This document shows, piece by piece, positions 9,020-19,927 of a DNA stretch of 21,357 nt (within the stretch, counting starts at the first letter, position 1; each line of letters opens with the position of its first letter). The notes beneath the pieces were generated by a model, which made no database searches, was not told the origin of the DNA, and saw only the letters and a program-made list of their open reading frames with translations. Position numbers and translations under genes: made by a program. This DNA is from Eremomyces bilateralis CBS 781.70 (taxonomy: Eukaryota; Ascomycota; Dothideomycetes; Eremomycetales; Eremomycetaceae): assembly GCF_010015585.1 (NCBI RefSeq), contig NW_022985072.1, positions 1,169,606 to 1,190,962 of the forward strand, written 5' to 3'.

Positions 9020-11259
9020 ACCTGATTTTGGGTATGAAGCGATACAAACGGAAATAAAGAAAAATTGGACTAGAAAGACTGCCACTGGCAGGGAAACCGG
9101 GTCGGAACATGGAAGAAGAGAACCGAGAACCAAGAATCCAATTGACATGCTCAAAGCATATTGGATAGGTAGGCAGCCATGTCTCTATGCATATTTCCCG
9201 GACGGAAGAAACCAAACGTAAGCCAAACGTAAGGAAATATTCGGATAGTAGAGGAAGATGAAGGGAAGTTCGGCACGATTCGGGTATAGTGTCTTGAGGG
9301 TTGAAGGAGACTCTGAAACTTTAAACATGCCATAAGATGAATGAGCATAATTCCAAAGAAGTGGCTCCGCCTGGATGTGCGCATGACAGACTGTTGACTA
9401 GTCACATCGAAAAGCTGGTTAAGGTGCCTATTGCCCATCCTAACCTGTCCATTGTTCATCTCAATAATCGGCTTCATTTACCATCGTACAACCTATGAAG
9501 CTGACTGAATTGAGTGGAACAAGCTCGCCTGGTTCTGTATGATGCTAGGAGGTCTCGACCAGCCAGCTATGTATCATCTTTGACTGGGTGAACGCCCAAG
9601 CTTCCCGGACATTTCATGTATGATGCTTAACTGGCGTGGCATTGAAAGTCATCGATACGAAAATGGCCGAAAATTACCATTTGGAGGGACCGCCAGTGGT
9701 CGATTGGAGGTTTGTCATTGCAAAGCGTCGATTTTGTTAAGCTGGGAGCAGTTCTCAGACCACTGGGGCTTAGCTGCGAGAATGGCTTTTAAGAAATTCG
9801 GGGTAAATCCCAATACCCAATAGTATGATCGCGATACAGCCATTTCCCCGCATCATGTGGCATCTTGTAGTTCCGCATGCAGAATGCGTTCTCTTTGCGG
9901 GTTGGTCAAAGGTCGAACACGAACGGAAGAGATATGAGCCGAATCGCCGGTTCCTCAGCTCGCCAGCTAGGAGACTTTGCGATGTCTCGTGGCATTGAAT
10001 ATGAGCATAGTGCAAGCCTTGTGTAATGGAGCGGCACGGCATGGAACGTACTTCTAGATACGTCTCATCGGCGGGCTATTTTGATGTTTGTAAGAAGTGA
10101 AGACAGTGACATTGAAACTGAGCTTGAAGTTGCAGATTCGCACGCGAAGTTATTAGGGGCTCCACTGTCGTCAACCACCAGACCATAATAGGCATGGCAA
10201 ACACTATTTCTAGATTGAACTTATGAACATCATTTGACATATCCCATGATCAAGCACCAACTAATAATAACGAAGATTTCAAGTCATACTGAAAATCGTT
10301 AGGTCCATTACAGAGTGTCTAATGAGTAATGACCGTCGAATACCATCAGCGTCCATGGTTTGGCCTATCAAGGCCCATCCACAAGAGGGATTGATGGTCA
10401 ACAGGTATCCTCTGCAGAGATCCTCGACTCCAGGACAAATCGAAATCAGCAGGGTACGGAATTCTACTGCGAGTCCCTGGATCCAGATAGGGCGTACTGT
10501 CTCTTCTCGGCGCACGATAAGTTGCTGGAAACCTCTGTGACTTCGGAAAAATGTGACCCAGAGTATTGAGACTGACTAGTACATTAGATTTTACAGAAAG
10601 ACGAAAGTAACGAATCGACGACGGCTTCAGCAGCTTCAGAAACACCAATTTTAATTCCCATTTACGGTAGTCTGCAACTTCGTCCCTTTATCCTCACGGC
10701 ATACAGCTGAGTGTCGTCCGTGAATAGACAATGTGAAGGTAACCCTCCTAAAGGCCGTGGACAGTTTTGTATGACTTTAGCATTTCATGTTTACGAGATA
10801 TTGTAATGTCTCCAGTCTCAAGAGCAACGTCTCTCTATCGCTATTGTCCTCAGTCTTCGGATGGGATCATGCGTCAGCAACCGACATGTTGCTACTGGTT
10901 CTTGACTTCTTCACGCTCGCTTCCTTTGATGCTGTTCTTGAATCTCCCCTATTACCGAGTGCCACAACATTAGATTGATATACGCTGTTTCGAGCCAAAC
11001 GCATGAATGCGGATCAGAGCCGGTGAGGAATTTGCACACTTGTGGTACCTCTAATACACAATATACATGACCATATTATTCACCGAGTCCAATCCATTGT
11101 CCACCCTTGCGCCTCCTATGCAACCATTAACTAGCTGAGGAACCGCCAATCGAGAAAGCGGAAGATACAATCGCAGCGAAAGTAGGATGCCGCTGAACGA
11201 CCAACCCAAACCCATGGAATATACAACCACAATCCTTCTCCACGACTTATCGCGATCCG
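9020..11259. other. Long intergenic region, no supported gene
   Basis: About 2.2 kb without a convincing gene. Short frames occur (for example 10346-10648 minus, 10360-10569 plus), overlapping each other on both strands as expected by chance. A perfect 11-bp tandem duplication, ccaaacgtaag twice, lies at 9212-9233. The segment near 11041-11259 is the 3' flank of the CFEM gene. Confidence 0.4.
9212..9233. repeat. Tandem duplication of an 11-bp unit
   Basis: ccaaacgtaag occurs twice in direct succession (9212-9222 and 9223-9233) without mismatch. It lies in the distal upstream region of the transporter. Confidence 0.6.
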
Positions 11260-12310
11260 TTACCGTGGACCAGTAGGAAGCTCTGCATAATAACCAGGCT
11301 GTCCAGGCTGTCCAGGCTGTCCAGGCAACCCTGGTGGTGTCGGCTGCACATACCCCTGAGGCGGAGAACCAGCAGGTGCTGGCGCTGTCTTTAGTATGGG
11401 CTGACCACCGGCTTCATATATGTTTGGTTGTCCGCTGACCTCATGAACGTTCGCTGGCGCTCCTTTGGCATCATAGTAGCTGCTAGCGCCCGGAAATGGC
11501 GGCGGAGGAGAGCCTGGAGTCGAACCAACAGGAGCGGCTCCCTGGTTCCATCCTGGGGGCGGTGGAGCCATCGGTTGAGGAGGATACTGGCCCATAGGCG
11601 GCTGTCCCATGGGAACTTGGCCGTTCATGTTCGGATCGTATGTAGGGGCAGGCCCAGGCGCCGCGGCTGGAGCATTCGCGGAGTTATTCTTCTTGTTGCG
11701 CTTCAGAGCCCAAACCAACAGGACAGCGCCGATGATCCCGAGCACGACGATGGCGACGCCGATTCCGATTCCGACCTTTGCTCTCGTACTGAGTCCATCA
11801 GAGCTGGAGCCGCCACTAGTGGTTCCAGAAGAGCTGGAAAACCCTGTTGCTCTGCCGGCTCCGGTCTGAGTGGCGGTGGTTATCGATCCGGTAAGGGTTC
11901 CGGTGGGAAATAGTCCACTACCGCTAGAGCCACTGAGAGCGGCAGCTTTGCATCAGAGTCAGCATTGCCTAGAATCCAGCGACACGATGCGCTCCACATA
12001 CTACAGAAAGGGTAGAGAAAGTCGATCGTCGCGCCGATATCCGCACTATTGCACTCCATGCCAGCGCACCATCCGAGATCGTATCCAAAGTTAGAGTCAT
12101 TGCAGAGACAAATGTCGTTTCCTGAAGCACAACTGCTGTTACCCTTGGCCTCTGCCCAACATTTTTGCTACAGACTGAATTAGCGACTCTTCGAACATTT
12201 GCAGATGGAAACTCACTCACACCACATGCTGGGATTGAGGCAAGGTTCTGTCCCATTGCCATCGCCGCCAGTTGGGCGACAATGGCCGAGATAAACCACG
12301 CCCTTCGCAT
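11260..12310 (-). CDS. CFEM-domain single-span membrane protein with Pro/Gly-rich tail
   Basis: Three exons: 12310-12221, 12167-12002, 11945-11260; introns 12168-12220 (gtgagt...tag) and 11946-12001 (gtatgt...aag), giving 313 aa. Residues 1-20 form a signal peptide. Eight cysteines at 29, 33, 43, 50, 52, 64, 69 and 85 match CFEM spacing (C-x3-C-x9-C-x6-C-x-C-x11-C-x4-C-x15-C). Asp48 stands just before the CxC, where heme-binding CFEM proteins carry their axial Asp. A Ser/Thr/Gly-rich stalk (88-140) leads to a membrane span (about 143-166), then basic KRNKK, then a Pro/Gly/Gln-rich cytosolic tail with three GQP repeats. Known CFEM roles include heme or iron capture, adhesion and surface signalling; which applies here is unknown. 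The start at 12310 puts the hydrophobic signal directly at the N-terminus; an in-frame ATG at 12355 would add 15 residues. Confidence 0.88.
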
Positions 12311-14288
12311 CTTCGACGACTGCTGGGTACCGTGGATTTGGAAATTCGCGCTCACGACGATCCCACACGTTGGAACTTGGAACCAGGGCCGTGGAACAAT
12401 GCGAACAAGGAAATACTAAATAGAGTACACCCGCCGTCGCACACGGGTATTGCAAGGCTAAATAAAAGGATTGTCGGGAATCGCTCCCCAGCCTGCGCAG
12501 GGGGTTTCAGACATCAGTACACAAGGGACTGGGGCAGCAGATAACTAGTAACATAACAATTAACAGGGAGCAATCTTCGCCCTCCGCCTTGCGCTATCAC
12601 CATTTTGGTCTTCCAGCTCGACGCCAGTCGGCCAACAAGGCCTAGTTCCCAGCCCTGGGCTGCGGGATGGCCAATCCTATCCGGTTATGGCATCGTTAAG
12701 CGATCCTTTACGGGCGCGAACTTCTTGGCAATGGGGAGCGCTTCCGGATTTTGCGCCTCGAGTCTGAACTCTGAAAGTCTGAAAGTCCGGTCAACTGACG
12801 CTCTTAAATTTGCTTAACTGTCGCGGTTCCACGCGCAATTAGCAAATGTGTTCATACCACGCTAAAGGATCCCGACTCCCGCCTAATAGTTTTGTCCTGG
12901 TATTGTACCTGTCGAGTAATCTGTAATCCGGTCTCCGATCTGACTTTTTTCGAACCTGGGCTCCAACTCGATCCCAGCACGTGACACAGCATGCCTTGTC
13001 GAATTTCTGCGAGAAGTTCGAGAACATCATTTCATTCCTACTTCGTACCTTGGGCATAATTTCAAGGGATAGGAAAGGAATGAGTTCTTCGCAACCATTG
13101 ACACACCATTGAAATTGAGAGGCAACTTTTTGGGACTGTCGACAATTCCAAGACTGAGCACGACGGCAGTATTCACTCGACATTCGAAGAAGGAGCTTGG
13201 CCAGCCGAAACTTTGCGAGAGGATAGCCCTAGACACCAGCTGAGTCCTTCAAGATATTAGGGTCTCCTGCAGTTTGCATGAACGCACAAGCAACCGAAGA
13301 GTCGCATCTGCAGTCTCCCAGCCTGTTTTCAATCAATTTGATGATATAATTGAGGCATCTGACGTTGGAGATTTTTCTAGCAGAACTACCCCGTCTGTTC
13401 GACGGCTCCATTACTTTCGACTGTTTGCGTGACGAGCATTCGTCTCCCTGAGCTTTATGATAATACCGGAAAGGACCAATAACGAGTAGATGTTGGAAAG
13501 CCGTGGCTGCGACCTTTTCGCCTTCATCAGGCAAATTGTTACTCTTTTATTCCGCAACCTTCTTCTCTGGCCAGCGCAAGTAAGATTTAGCTAGGTAGTG
13601 GGACTCCAGAAACGCGACGGCAAGAAAAAGATCATTCATCTACGTCTTTCGCAGGTGAAGGGTTTCCAGTCTTTCCACCTTGACAACACGCATGGTTTCA
13701 TGGTCTCGGATATGATTCTGTTGAATTCGCCAGGAAAGACAGATATCTCGCATATACTCAAGAAAGATACGGTCGTCGGCGTGTAAAAAGCAGGATATCA
13801 AATAGGGGCAGGGTGGATGGCATGAGAGAACGTCGAAGATCTCAACCTCTTTGCGAAACCGTCGTTCTTTTCGTTGCCGGATTTAGGCACCTTGAGTACG
13901 ATGCGAGGATTCACCTTATAGACATAACAGATGCCACACCAGCTAACCCAAAGAAAATTGTCTAGGGGAGATTCAGGCACCATGATAGTGGAAATGAATG
14001 GATGGACTGCTCAGGAACATGAAGAACGGCGTATGTATGGTCAAGAGAGAGGGATTCGGGCACGTTTCCCTCATGCGAGGTTTGGACATGCACGTCGAGA
14101 GTTAAGATGTGAGGTATAATTAATTACCTAGGGATAATTACTCCCCAAACCTGCACTCGCAGAATGAGCGCATTCATGCTCGCTTGCTAAGCAATTGCTC
14201 GTAGCTTGAGGAGTTCGGCATGCTGGACATGTGGTGTCCCCATCCAATCGGCGTACAGTAGTACCTGTAACTGAGAACTGAGTGGAAG
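12311..14288. other. Intergenic region, no supported gene
   Basis: About 2 kb. The left part is the CFEM promoter, with an A/T-rich box (tttatttag on the minus strand near 12460). The right part is the 3' flank of the phosphatase gene. Two minus-strand frames of about 100-114 codons (12839-13183 and 13229-13534) and a plus frame (13598-13786) have no recognisable domains and I do not call them. Confidence 0.4.
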
Positions 14289-15410
14289 TTATATCAAGAG
14301 ATCATTCAGCTCGTCTTTCGTAAATCCTAGAAGATGCATGACATCTAGCAGGCTGCTCGAATTCAACCGTGCTGGGGCGTCGACCTGTACTTTCGGCTTC
14401 GCATTGAAGGCCACACCAAGACCTGACACGCCCATCATCTTCAGATCATTAGCGCCATCTCCAACCACGAGCGTCTGCTCCAGCAATATGCCTTCTTTCT
14501 GCGCAATTTCTAACACCAGGTCCCGCTTCATCTCCGCATTCACAATGACCCCCTCTAGCTCTCCCGTCAACGTCTTCCCATCCGTCGAGACCACCAAGTT
14601 GTTCGCATGTGCATAATCCAACTCCAGCTGTTTCGCAAGCCAACCCGTCAACGGCATAAATCCACCGGACAGCACTGCTGTTTTGTACCCAAGCCGCTTC
14701 AGCACCTTAATCAGGTCGGGAACCCCCTGCGTCATCCGTATGACGGACTTAAGCTCCTCGAAGACCGAGACCTTGACGCCTTTCAGCAGGGCGACGCGCT
14801 CGCGCAGCGACGCGGTGAAATCCAGCTCGCCATTCATGGCACGTTCGGTGATATCGGAGACTTGCTTCTGGAAGACAGGGCCGAGTGATCGTGCTATCTC
14901 GTCGATTACCTCTTGTTGGATGAGGGTAGAATCCATGTCGAAGACGGCGAGTCGGCGGTGGCGGCGGAAGACGTTGTCAGGGAGGAAGTTCAGTTCAGCG
15001 CCCGTTCTGACCTGGAGCTCAACTAGTTGCGGTTGGCTGCGTAATCTGTAGAGAAATTGGCCATCGATCGGGGTAGCTTTGGAGTGGTCATCGCAAGTAA
15101 ATGTGATTTCGCCTATTCGGGGGCTCGAGTTCAAACTCCTGGTGCCTTCTATTGAGACGCCATTGATGCCTTGTAAGCACCGTAAGAGCTCCCTCTGCAG
15201 GAGCACAAACGGTGGCTCTGATATTGAGTCGTCCGCTGCCACGCGATCCTTCGCGGTCAGTGCTTCTGTGCTATGTGCGGGCGTCGGGTTTGTCTCTAAC
15301 GTCTCATCGGCTCGAGGAGGTCGCTCATCTACCGGAACCGGCAGAGGTTGCCCGGGGAAGTAGAAGACGGCGACAAAGCGTCGTATAGAGGGTAAGATAT
15401 CTGCACTCAT
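14289..15410 (-). CDS. SER2: Phosphoserine phosphatase (SerB/Ser2 type, HAD superfamily)
   Basis: Single exon, 373 aa. It hydrolyses O-phospho-L-serine to serine and phosphate, the last step of the phosphorylated serine pathway, in the cytosol. HAD motifs are all present: motif I DMDST with nucleophile Asp158 and acid/base Asp160, motif II SGGF with Ser248, the conserved Lys around 295, and motif III GDGANDLKM with Asp318 and Asp322. The cap insertion (about 164-235) carries the RERVALLKG stretch typical of SerB. The N-terminal 135 residues are less conserved, with a low-complexity Pro/Thr segment at 25-60, making the protein longer than the roughly 309-residue yeast Ser2. The start at 15410 is the first ATG of the frame. 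No sign of decay. Confidence 0.93.
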   Translation of the reverse strand: MSADILPSIRRFVAVFYFPGQPLPVPVDERPPRADETLETNPTPAHSTEALTAKDRVAADDSISEPPFVLLQRELLRCLQGINGVSIEGTRSLNSSPRIGEITFTCDDHSKATPIDGQFLYRLRSQPQLVELQVRTGAELNFLPDNVFRRHRRLAVFDMDSTLIQQEVIDEIARSLGPVFQKQVSDITERAMNGELDFTASLRERVALLKGVKVSVFEELKSVIRMTQGVPDLIKVLKRLGYKTAVLSGGFMPLTGWLAKQLELDYAHANNLVVSTDGKTLTGELEGVIVNAEMKRDLVLEIAQKEGILLEQTLVVGDGANDLKMMGVSGLGVAFNAKPKVQVDAPARLNSSSLLDVMHLLGFTKDELNDLLI

Positions 15411-15603
15411 CGTTGCTCAACAGTCATGCGGTGGCTGGTAAGGTCGATGATGTTGGTGGAAGCTCAAAATTTCTGACTGATGATCGGATTGCGTCAAACT
15501 GGGGTCGAAACCCTGAATTTCTCGATCAGCGGGGCGCTAACCCCACCCACACCGATCTTGATGCCCAATTTGATATCTGGCATCCCCTTTTTGTGCTGCC
15601 CCA

Positions 15604-15609
15604 TATATA
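15604..15609 (-). promoter_or_regulatory. Possible TATA box of the phosphatase gene
   Basis: tatata, about 195 nt upstream of the phosphatase ATG; the distance allows a moderately long 5' UTR. Positional evidence only. Confidence 0.25.
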
Positions 15610-17202
15610 GGTGTCTTCAATTCATTGAGAAAGCGACGTATGCAACGTCGCAAAAACTTCAAGGTCCATATAAAGGACCGAATATGAACATCAGTTTAAG
15701 GTACGGAGTACGGTCGGAGCGACACCGCAATCAGACTTCACCAACAAGAAAGAGCCATCGAAGGCTTGAGTTGCATCCGCAACATACAGGTTCTGGGTTA
15801 GACCCGAGAGCAGACTGCGATTCTTTTCGGAGACTTTCCGAAATGCGCCTATAATTCAGCCTTAAGAGTTCCCGGTGGTCGGGAAGGGAGCAAAACAGCT
15901 GTTCGAGGTGGATTGGTCTAGACTTCTGAATGCGAGCTGTCCGAAGTCCAGGCTCCAGTCAGGGCGATCCGGTGTCTGCGCCATCAAACCATTTAGTGTT
16001 TACGAGTTCAGGTAATACGGTGAGTACAAAGGACTACACTAAGCGGATGCCAGGATGCTTAAGGAGACCCATATAGGTCATGAGGATCTGGATTTCCTTG
16101 CCTATCTCGGTCCTTCCCATATCTCAGCCGCACCAGGGTCATGGAACAGTACTATTTACCCGGGACATGACCGCCGGTTAATACTCATCTTGCAGAATAT
16201 GATGTCGAGTGGACTGCTGCAAACATCCAGGGGTTTCAATTCAGTTTGTGTAGAGGCATATGACGAAAGTTTCTATTGGCAGATTTCTATTTCACCACCA
16301 ATCGTTGAGCTCGAGCTGGCTGTCCGCTCTTGTAAGCATATCCGGCCTCTTCAAACGCACGTTCGAAGCGGTCAGTCTCATGGGACGGCTTCGTTAGTAT
16401 CTCCATTGGGAGACTTTTCTATTAGACCCACATCGTCACGTACTGATATCTTTTCACGTCTAAACTTGTTCTACAAGACATGTAGATTTCTGATGGCCAG
16501 GGGGCTCGGAATCTTTGCTGACTGAGGCGGTTCCACTACATGACCCCTCTGTTGAAGCATGCAATGTCATTCCCACTGGTTGATCCCAATACCTCTTTGG
16601 ATAAGCGGTATGTAGTCCAGCCCTATTCTTGTCCTTTACGCCTTTGATACGGAAGTTTCCGCGTCTTTTCAATGCAACGGTGCCAACATCATGGAGAGGT
16701 TTCCTAAAGAGCTTGGAGTGTGCAGTCCAATAGGGGGACCTATCGTAACCTTAGCCTTACAGTGTCATGTGCGATGCCTATAGGTCAGCTCGCCATACAT
16801 CAACCTCCAAAACACCAAAATTACGGGATATCATCGGCTCCCCCTTCATCCACCTTGCCTGGCGTTATGTTGCATTAGCCGGTGCTCGATATACATACCT
16901 TACAGATACTTGTTTGTCCCAACGAGCCCAGAACATGGGCCAATTCTGCCATGCCCTGGTCACCGCTCGAGTCCAACAAAATTCTCTGGAGCATCCAATC
17001 TCTCCGAATTTTCTTCTCTTCCTCAGCTTCCATCACCAATATGCATCAAGATGGGGACGCCGACCGCTTCAGTAGGCGGTATCTCGCCATTGCTTTCTTG
17101 CACGGCGCTGCCATCGGACATATCCTAAAGATGGCATACCGTAGAGCATTCATAAGTCGCTGCGGGCATGATGATTCCAAAGGTGAGCGAGGGTCGTTAG
17201 AC
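15610..17202. other. Intergenic region between divergent genes
   Basis: This lies between the minus-strand phosphatase and the plus-strand NPP1-like gene and must hold both promoters. The largest frame is 16055-16525 plus (156 codons); it has no recognisable domain, unremarkable composition and no splice partner, so it may be chance. A near-palindromic gtacggagtac sits near 15700-15712. Confidence 0.35.
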
Positions 17203-17208
17203 TATAAA
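17203..17208 (+). promoter_or_regulatory. Probable TATA box of the NPP1-like gene
   Basis: tataaa lies 106-111 nt upstream of the chosen ATG at 17314 and about 65 nt upstream of the alternative ATG at 17272. This is compatible with transcription start just before or around the first ATG. Confidence 0.4.
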
Positions 17209-17313
17209 GTCGTTGTGGTCGTCAGGATAATCAGATCCCATTAGAAATACAACTCTCCAGCCAAGCAGAAGTTGGACACACTGAACAGCCTCGTCATTTT
17301 TCTTCTATCTAAG

Positions 17314-18078
17314 ATGATTCATTCTTCGATTCTCCACACAGCGGCCTTCGTTGCCACATATTTGATAGCTTTCCTGGCAGTTCCCGTTCGATCCGATCTC
17401 TTGAGCCCCTTACCCGACACTGCCACATCGGGCGCGCTAAAATGGCAACCGGTCTTGGACTTTGATAAAGACAGCTGCTACCACGTCGCCGCCATCGACA
17501 AAGACAAAAACCTCAACCCTGGTCTAGAGCCGAGGAACAACAACCTCGACCTCTGTCGCGCCCAAGATCGGCTGTACCACAGCAACGCATACTCACGCCA
17601 GCGCTGCAACCACGGCTGGTGCGCGTACATGTACGGCTACTATTTCGAGATGGACCAGATGTTCGCGTTCGGCCAAAATGGGCACCGCCACGATTGGGAG
17701 TTCATCATCGTCTGGACGCTGAACGACGAGGTCAGATTCGTGTCGTGGTCCGCACACGGAGACTACACCACTGCCTACTACACCGGCGTTCGGTTCGAGG
17801 GGAATCATCCGAAGCTCGTTTATCACCATGGGGCCGCGAATACCGGGTCTTTCAGATTGGCGAAACCTGAGGACGACAAGATTGAGAACCACTGGGGGGT
17901 GTGGTTCAAGGCGTGGCTTGTCTCCCGGGAAGTGGTCAGGGATGATATTGGCCATGCGCTGATGGTGCATGATTGGGGGAATGCTCATTCTGACATGAAG
18001 GATGAGAGGTTCGGTGGATCTTTGAATGAGGCCATGCCACAGGATGCCAGGAACAATGGGTTCGATCCGTGGGCGTAA
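17314..18078 (+). CDS. NPP1 / necrosis- and ethylene-inducing-like (NLP) secreted protein
   Basis: Single exon, 254 aa from the ATG at 17314; an in-frame ATG at 17272 would add 14 residues before the signal peptide. Residues 1-27 are a signal peptide, so the product is secreted. The family signature heptapeptide GHRHDWE is intact at residues 123-129, and AYMYGYYFEMDQ precedes it as in fungal members. Four cysteines (55, 81, 98, 103) could form two disulphides, suggesting a four-cysteine (type II-like) group rather than the two-cysteine type I. Some NLPs are cytolytic toward dicot plant membranes, while many in saprotrophs are non-cytolytic; sequence alone does not decide which applies here. 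The frame is intact with no internal stop. It is the only plus-strand gene in the window. Confidence 0.93.
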   Translation: MIHSSILHTAAFVATYLIAFLAVPVRSDLLSPLPDTATSGALKWQPVLDFDKDSCYHVAAIDKDKNLNPGLEPRNNNLDLCRAQDRLYHSNAYSRQRCNHGWCAYMYGYYFEMDQMFAFGQNGHRHDWEFIIVWTLNDEVRFVSWSAHGDYTTAYYTGVRFEGNHPKLVYHHGAANTGSFRLAKPEDDKIENHWGVWFKAWLVSREVVRDDIGHALMVHDWGNAHSDMKDERFGGSLNEAMPQDARNNGFDPWA

Positions 18079-19876
18079 GATTTGGAGAAGGGCGCATTAC
18101 GCAAGAAGTAGGGTAATGGATGGAGTTTTATTGCTATGCCATGACCATAACGATTTTTTTTGTAGGGTTATGTTTCGCCAGTTTTCTTAGAGTATGCACC
18201 CAGTCTTGCTTGGGTGGAGCACTAAATTCATAAACCAAATTATTCGGCATAGAATACATCTCGTCCATTTCTGCAGAAGCCCATACCCAACTGTGAACTC
18301 ATCGGCCGAGAGTAACTCGTATATTCTAGACAACAAACATCACTCCAGCACCACACAGCCCTGTCGACCCGGTAGCCATATTCGATGGTCACTTGAACGG
18401 TGGTGGACCGGGTACATATTCTTGTGGTGTAGTGGATATGCTGAGCAACTACCCTCTCACAATACTTCTTCAACGGAATTTCAGCTGCGGAATATAGTCC
18501 TCTTGGAGCACGAGGTGTATATGGCGCACTGAGAAGTACCGACCTACATAACCGCACGAGCGACGCCTTCATAATCTTCCAGTTGAACTAATACTGGAGA
18601 TTGCAAGAAACATGTCCTGTTGGCAGCCTCATATTATAACGAGAGTGCCGTGAATTTAGGACTTGCCTTGCTCCTCGCGGCGTCGCATCTGTGAGATAAA
18701 TAGCGGTTTCGCTCAATCAGGTGATTAATGCAGCGACACCGTGGGAAAACACCTTTAGATTCCAAAAGAGCGTAGATAGATTAACCTTGATCCTGAAGAG
18801 CCGGATCCTACGAAAACAGGCTGTTCCTGCAGCTATTTTATATGGTTTACAATGGTGATCTTTTCCCTAAGAAGGGAAAGAATAGGGGTATAGAATCGAA
18901 TACGGAATGAAGCCGTGGGGAAACGCCAAGAAACACAGATATTCTGTGACAGCATCAGATGTTGGAGATCTAGACCTTAATGGATAGTTAGGAGCTCCTC
19001 CGATTCGGCTTCCTGACTCAGCGTGATGGGGGGACCAAATTGTAGAATGAGCATGAAAATGAATGGAATCCGCCCCTTCCGAGGCAGATATTGCCCGCCT
19101 AAGTTGCTCAGGCTGCCGAAGTATCCATGAGCAGGAATACTTTTCTATCGCTTAACTGAAACGGTCGCCAAATTATCGAATATGGAGAGGTCTGGAAGAG
19201 TCCATATACCTCTCCAGCCATTACTCATTCTCTAGTGAGTGCTTCCGCGGACTCCTAGAAACAGAATGAAGAACTAAACTGTCAGAAAGGGCACATTGAC
19301 GACTTCCACCATTTTCGAGCGTTCTCTATCGGGAAAAGCACCTCGAAAACTTGTCTCGGTGGATGGTGTTTCGGAATCGTACAAACCACGTCGAACCAGA
19401 TCACCACGCACGAGATTCTTTCCTTTGATATCCGCGGAAAATATATATTCAACTGTTCCTCCACTGTTCCGGAGGATGTGTCGACAGGGGAGTTACTTCG
19501 TCGAGGCCATTGCATCAGGAGGTCCAAATGCCCCGGGAAAGATGGGCGCGGTTTGAAACCTATGAGGACTGGTGTTTGTATAATTTTAATTGATGCTTGG
19601 AAAGTTGACGTCGCGCCTGCGGGACCCAGCAGATGGAAGTAGCAGGTCCGTTTGTTCTGCTGTCATGCACCAGACGTCCAGGCCCTCATGTAACCGGATA
19701 TTGATAGGAACCGGGGTTAACAAGTGAAAACTGAAGAGATACTTCCGTTGGGTGTTGACGCGTCACTTACACGTCTCTGGCCGCGACGCGTCGCGACTTA
19801 AGTCCATATGATGTTTGATAGCCGATACTTATGTTGGTAACTAGTTAGTTAAGTGAATTATTCCGTAACGTATTCC
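18079..19876. other. Intergenic region up to the transposon, no supported gene
   Basis: About 1.8 kb. Short frames near 18194-18572 and 19282-19556 overlap on both strands and match nothing I recognise. Small structures are present: a perfect 7-bp hairpin with a 4-nt loop at 18862-18879, and two ACGCGT-containing palindromes at 19757-19795. Confidence 0.4.
19757..19795. promoter_or_regulatory. Paired ACGCGT palindromes
   Basis: gacgcgtc at 19757-19764 and the 14-bp perfect palindrome cgcgacgcgtcgcg at 19782-19795, both centred on ACGCGT, with centres 28 bp apart. ACGCGT is the core of MBF-type cell-cycle boxes in fungi, but no gene starts nearby, so function is open. Confidence 0.3.
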
Positions 19877-19927
19877 ACAAGCGAGCCGCCACTACAAGCG
19901 AGCCGCCACTACAAGCGAGCCGCCACC
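19877..19927 (+). repeat. Triple tandem copy of the transposon terminus (17-bp period)
   Basis: acaagcgagccgccact at 19877-19893 and again at 19894-19910, then acaagcgagccgccacc at 19911-19927. Only the third copy continues into the full terminal inverted repeat. The period can be read as a 15-bp core, caagcgagccgccac, separated by TA. Confidence 0.9.

Noticed and set aside
11428-11913. 161-codon plus-strand open frame
   Set aside because: Antisense to the low-complexity tail of the CFEM gene; Arg/Ser-rich translation typical of a shadow.
16055-16525. 156-codon plus-strand open frame as a gene
   Set aside because: No known domain, no splice partner and no clear promoter. It is the best of the intergenic frames, but chance cannot be excluded.
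17593-17988. 131-codon minus-strand open frame
   Set aside because: Antisense shadow of the NPP1-like gene.
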